Shown: piece by piece, positions 60,125-64,000 of the stretch
Layout: every line of letters starts with the position of its first letter
Numbering within the stretch: the first letter of the stretch is position 1
Assembly (NCBI RefSeq): GCF_040183065.1
Contig: NC_091132.1
Span: 158,694,102-158,758,101, forward strand
Length of the DNA stretch: 64,000 nucleotides
Direction: 5' to 3'
Source of the DNA: Periplaneta americana
Taxonomy: Eukaryota; Arthropoda; Insecta; Blattodea; Blattidae
Notes under the pieces: generated by a model
What the model was told of the DNA's origin: nothing
Databases searched by the model: none
What the model saw: only the letters and a program-made list of their open reading frames with translations
Position numbers and translations under genes: made by a program

Positions 60125-60683
60125 CAGAGGTGTGAAAATTATTAGAATAATCTTAATTTTAAAGGTTTTTTAATAGTTCCTTCACAAATATTCATTGAAT
60201 TGATGAATAATGGTATATAATATTACTATACTATGTAAGATATATTTACTAATAATGCCGGAAAGCATGTTGTACATTGGTATTTTTCTTATTTTACAAT
60301 TGTTATGGGAATTCAGAAGTTATTATATTATGTTGGCAGAATTGGAAACATAAAAAATTAATTAAGAAATGTTTTAAACAAATTGTTCTTTGCGTTTACA
60401 TTGTTGTGAAGGTTCAAATGAACGTATACATCTGTTTTGTGCATATCATTTTTTATGTTTCCAATTCCGCCAACATAATATAATAATTTCTGAATTCCCA
60501 TAACAATTGTGAAATAAGAAAAATACCAATGTAAAACAATGCTTTCCGGCATTGTTAGTAGTAAATATATCCTACATCAGTATAGTAATATATACCAATA
60601 TTCATCAATCCAATTAATATTTGTGAAAGAACTATTAAAAAACCTTTAAAATTAAGATTATTCTAATAATTTTCACACCTCTG
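60125..60683. mobile_element. Foldback element (near-perfect palindrome), unit 3 only
   Basis: 559 bp at a TA target (60123-60124 and 60684-60685). The arms are 60125-60358 and 60448-60683, almost exact inverted copies starting CAGAGGTGTGAAAATTATTA, around an 89-base loop. Units 1 and 2 have the single TA in AAAGTATTGTTAG. TA target and CAG start suggest a Tc1/mariner-related MITE. Open frames in it are mirror images and not genes. Confidence 0.9.
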
Positions 60684-60957
60684 TATTGTTGGTGTTCACT
60701 TTCATTCGAATTATCGCCAAGCAGAAAAATTAAACTGAGCAATATTCTAGGTTTTGACGTTTCATTCGTAAAATCTGTCTCAAAATAAAATGTACCATAT
60801 CAAAGACTTCGTTTTAAATAAAAAAAAATGTGTTGTAAGGAGTCTTCCTGGATGGCATAAAATTTATTTTTCAATTCCAAAATTTCGCGACGCACTCCAT
60901 GGTGCTGTGCGACTCACCGGGTAGGAACCACTGTCTTAACGTCTAAAAGTGTCTATA

Positions 60958-61125
60958 ATCTACCACTGTGGAGTAATGGTCAACACGTCTGGCTATGAAA
61001 CCAGCAAGCCCTGGTTAAAATCCTGGTTGGAGGTTTTTCCCTCAACCAATTTAAGTGGAACTGCTGGGTAATTTTGAATCTCGGAGTTATTTCACCAGTA
61101 TTAATTCATATATCATCATCCATAG
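60958..61125 (+). mobile_element. Degenerate tRNA-derived SINE (unit 3 copy)
   Basis: Orthologous to 1376 and 26576; decayed B box GGTTAAAATCC. Confidence 0.7.
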
Positions 61126-61329
61126 AATAGCAAGGGTTAAGTTCATGGTATGGCGTGCTGCACTTGTATAAGAGCGTGGACGTTCAGTTACCCCAGTAGT
61201 GGGCAAAATGAACGCAACCCACAAGACAGGATATAAATGGCAACTATATACTGTGGGAGGGGTTGCACTCTACAGAGCAGTGACGGATTTACAGACAGTT
61301 GCGCCACTACAATTCTACCTACCATATGT

Positions 61330-61520
61330 AATTAGAATAGTCCATTTGCGTGATATTTAATTAATCATTTTTCAAAGCAATTTCTTCGAAATTGGGATTT
61401 ATATCTGTGCATGCTATTTTCAGTTGCGCAAGGAGATGAGCATCGCATTAGCGGGATCTGTGGCTGGACTTTATAAATTTCATTTTAGAAAATAGCTGTT
61501 CGCACTCATAGGTTGATGAA
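61330..61520 (-). pseudogene. hAT transposase dimerisation region
   Basis: Minus-strand peptide STYECEQLFSKMKFIKSSHR then SR, a stop, and CDAHLLAQLKIACTDINPNF: the C-terminal hAT block of ZBED/GTF2I-repeat-like transposases. The rest of the gene is deleted or unrecognisable. Confidence 0.75.
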
Positions 61521-61526
61521 TACATA

Positions 61527-61766
61527 CCGTCATTTCCCATAACTATGGTCCTTGGACACAACTATGGTCCAAGATACAACCATTCAAAGATCATTGTAGG
61601 AGTAACATAGACCGTTCCTAGATAGCTGCACTGACTTGAATTCAAACTACAGTACAGCAAGAATATAGATAAACGAGGTACCACGTTATGGAGTACGAAA
61701 TTTGAATAGTTGTATCGTGGGCAATAGTTGGTCTGTTCCAGGACCATAGTTATGGGAAATGACGGT
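61527..61766. mobile_element. Mariner-type MITE nested in the hAT
   Basis: 240 bp between TA dinucleotides with at least 25 bp of exact inverted ends starting CCGTCATTTCCCATAACTAT. No coding sequence. Confidence 0.88.
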
Positions 61767-62639
61767 ACTCATTATTTTTGCAGCAAATTGTCTAAGCAGT
61801 GGATATATAGTACTGGACATCTTTTAAAACAATTTAGCCCACAGTAGACCTTTATACTCTGCTTTCAAGAAGCCATTATTCCGCAAATCCAGTACCTCTA
61901 ACTGCGATTCTGGGATAAAATTTTCAATTTAAACGTGAAAAGGTGTGGCAAAAATATTGAAATCTTTCTCCATCCTTTGAAAATCACTGAATCTGTGTTC
62001 TTTGAACTCGTATAACAGGTGATCTATTTTAAGAATGTACAAATTTAAGTTCGCATCCTGAATATTTGTAACTTATCCTCAACATGAGAAAAGAAAGAAC
62101 CGCCTTTCTTGTAAGTGTGATATCGTCTCGATTCATATGATTCTGCGAAAGACATTGTGTCACTAATGAATCTCCGAAGTACAGCAATACAGTATAATCC
62201 GCCACGTACACGCGCAGTATTTTCATGGAGCGGGGGAAGGGGAAAGTAGGGGGTAAGTTTGATGCTTCGCTGAGGTCTGACGTCACTGCGAGAATACCGC
62301 AAGAATGCCCACCATTGGGTTACCCAATCATTCACAAAATTTAGAGTGGGCACCACAATGAGTCTCAAGTTCCAGTGTAAGCCTTCGGATTCCTCGTCCA
62401 TAGTAAAGAAAAAAGTGTTTATGGTGTAATAATTCTTTATTTCCTTCGAATCTATGGCAACAACTGTCACATAAAGAACTTTACAATACGAGCACATATT
62501 ACTGAGCAACACTTCTACAAACTTTGCAGAGGCCGACAGAGGAAGATTACTACATACTGAAAGAACCCAGCTGTCAACCAATACACAGAAAGAGTAGGTA
62601 CCCTCTTGGCTGTTTCAGGGTCAGTAGGTGCGTTCGTTA

Positions 62640-63328
62640 TGTAAATTCTCTGCTAAATTTGTATCTTCCTACATTAGAAGAAAATATCTGGCAATAAATT
62701 ACTAAAATCCCACCTGAGGAGGTTCTAAGCATTAACAAGAAATTCCCTATGCACATGCCACGCATATATATATACCAACGAGAGGCATCATTTTTTAGGT
62801 TCATTTCCCATTATTATTTCAAAATACAAAATCATTTTATCCTTTCAGAAAATATATAAATACTAAATAAAAATACTAGGTTTACAAGAGGAGACCATTT
62901 CCACAACAAGAAGCCACGATCAGAAGGCATCTAACTAAAAATGTCTCACTGTATTTCCGTATCAAAACTCTCAATTCTCCAAACAAAATTTACACACAAA
63001 AAGATATATTTTAACTCTGGTTTACGTGTAAAGAAAAATACCCTTTTCGCTTATCCTTACATGTGACACATTCCATAGTCTACACATTTCAAAGGACTTT
63101 CTCAAGTGGAAGGACACTTGTTTCTCCACACAATTCATTACTCACAAACCACAGTTAACTAGTCTCTCACCTGAAAGTAAAATGGCTGCAGAGTTTCAGC
63201 AGAAGAGAATTTGGAAATCCTTTCACTAACAGGCCATTTGAACGGTCTCCTGCTTGTACCTACATGGACATTATAGAGATGTTCTGCTTGAGAAAAACAC
63301 TGTCCACACACGTCGCATTTGAATGAAC
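62640..63328 (-). other. 3' region of zinc-finger gene 3
   Basis: Closely matches 1965-2640 and 29750-30340. Minus-strand reading in another frame shows a fossil finger CDVCGQCFSQAEHLYNVH just past the stop. No other gene. Confidence 0.6.
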
Positions 63329-64000
63329 TTAGTCTTTGTGAATTCTTGAATGTTCATTTAAGTGCCTCAATTTGGAGTAAGAATTTCCACAAATCTCACA
63401 TTTGAACGGCATTTCGCAAATATGATTGCTTAAATCTGACGAATCTAAGAAAAACTTTCCACACACCACGCATTTCAATGCCCTTTCGTCTGGATGCATG
63501 CGTGCATGTTTGTTTAAAATTTCCGAAGATGTGAAACACTTTCCACATACCTTGCATTTGAATGACTTTTCTGCAGTGTGATTGCGTACATGTCTGTATA
63601 AATTTGAGGAATCTGTGAAACATTTTCCACATACCTCGCACTTGAATGGCCTTTCGCCTGTGTGAATGCGTACATGTTTCTTCATGTATCCCAACTCTGA
63701 GAAAGACTTCCCACACACCTCACATTTGAAAGGCCTCTGGCCGGTGTGAATACCGACATGCCTGCTTAAAGTTGCCGAATCAACGAAACACTTTTCACAC
63801 ACTTCACATTTGAATGGAAATTCGCCTGTGTGCATGCGTGCATGTCTACTTACACCTGACAAGGAAGAGAAACACTTTCCACAAACTTTGCATGTGAATG
63901 GCTTTTCGCCGCTGTGAGTGCGTACATGACTTTTTAACGTTGATGATGCAGAGAAACACTTTCCACACACTTCGCATTTGAATGGTCTTTCGCCGCTGTG
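63329..64000 (-). CDS. C2H2 zinc-finger gene 3, last exon (cut by the window edge)
   Basis: Open from the window edge to the stop at 63329. Eight finger units are visible: six canonical ones (CGKCFSASSTLKSH first), then a shortened one in which the second His group is lost (FFLDSSDLSNHICEMP), then CEICGNSYSKLRHLNEH with RIH and a final KD. This is the longest C-terminus of the three genes and probably closest to the ancestral end. One finger has Glu for the usual Gly (CEKCF). Upstream exons lie outside the window, so integrity of the whole gene is unknown. Confidence 0.85.
   Translation of the reverse strand, partial: HSGERPFKCEVCGKCFSASSTLKSHVRTHSGEKPFTCKVCGKCFSSLSGVSRHARMHTGEFPFKCEVCEKCFVDSATLSRHVGIHTGQRPFKCEVCGKSFSELGYMKKHVRIHTGERPFKCEVCGKCFTDSSNLYRHVRNHTAEKSFKCKVCGKCFTSSEILNKHARMHPDERALKCVVCGKFFLDSSDLSNHICEMPFKCEICGNSYSKLRHLNEHSRIHKD

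Larger units (their letters stand above)
61194..62317 (-). mobile_element. hAT transposon remnant, unit 3 only
   Basis: 1124 bp. Ends CAGTAGTGGGCA and, inverted, CAATGGTGGGCA, the hAT consensus CA-x-x-GGTGGGCA. Flanks AGTTACCC and GGTTACCC (8 bp, one change). Contains the C-terminal end of a hAT transposase and a nested 240-bp MITE. Confidence 0.85.
60101..64000. repeat. Tandem array unit 3 (partial, runs off the window)
   Basis: Third copy, interrupted by a palindromic element (60125-60683) and a hAT (61194-62317). After these are set aside, the sequence follows units 1 and 2 through the degenerate SINE, the 3' region and the zinc-finger exon up to the window edge. Confidence 0.85.

Noticed and set aside
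60277-60552. Overlapping open frames on both strands in the palindromic element
   Set aside because: They are mirror images produced by the inverted arms; no conserved protein resemblance.

Overview
This window is nuclear DNA from an insect, most likely a cockroach-type polyneopteran. The evidence is AT-rich sequence dense in transposons, tRNA-headed SINEs of a kind I associate with Blattodea, (ATT)n-tailed non-LTR retrotransposons, and C2H2 zinc-finger genes with an N-terminus beginning MDLIKMEPEVDPL. The species call is from recall and was not tested. Nothing bacterial or viral is visible.

The main structure is a head-to-tail tandem array. Position 1-1070 is unique left flank. Three diverged copies of one large unit follow, in the same orientation: unit 1 (1071-25670), unit 2 (25671-60100) and unit 3 (60101 to beyond the end). 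Every unit opens with the same sequence (GTAAACGAATTAC...), then carries a degenerate SINE and a minus-strand C2H2 zinc-finger gene read right to left. Gene 1 has four open exons (11427-11522, 9896-10075, 9526-9608, 2782-3832) predicting 469 aa with 11 fingers. Gene 2 has 13 fingers and a one-base deletion in exon 1. Gene 3 is cut by the window edge, with 8 fingers visible. Finger backbones are nearly identical while the predicted DNA-contact residues differ, and the C-termini are decaying differently.

The units differ mainly by transposon insertions. Because each unit keeps the empty site of the others, many boundaries and target-site duplications can be read directly. Unit 1 alone carries a DD41D mariner-like element (3911-6100) with a SINE inside it, a TA-flanked MITE (8621-9140), a SINE (12305-12558), a minisatellite-bearing retroposon (13450-14070), a TTA-flanked CMC-like transposon (14928-16998) inside an older LINE, an R2-like LINE end (19345-20700), and a 1.13-kb element of unknown family (24130-25263). 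Unit 2 alone carries a pogo-like remnant (27320-29740), a second DD41D mariner (35996-36996), a minus-strand LINE end, two elements built of repeated short motifs (40712-41817 and 42455-43561), a P element (47090-52748) with a hAT of intact 494-aa transposase inside it, a Harbinger element (53222-56250) with a second Harbinger inside it, and another copy of the unknown-family element in opposite orientation (57555-58524). Unit 3 carries a near-palindromic TA-flanked element (60125-60683) and a hAT (61194-62317) with a 240-bp MITE inside it.

No metabolic operon or host-defence system is visible. The biology here is a rapidly rebuilt zinc-finger gene cluster, plausibly of the kind that diversifies DNA-binding regulators (inference), with a readable record of transposition after each duplication.
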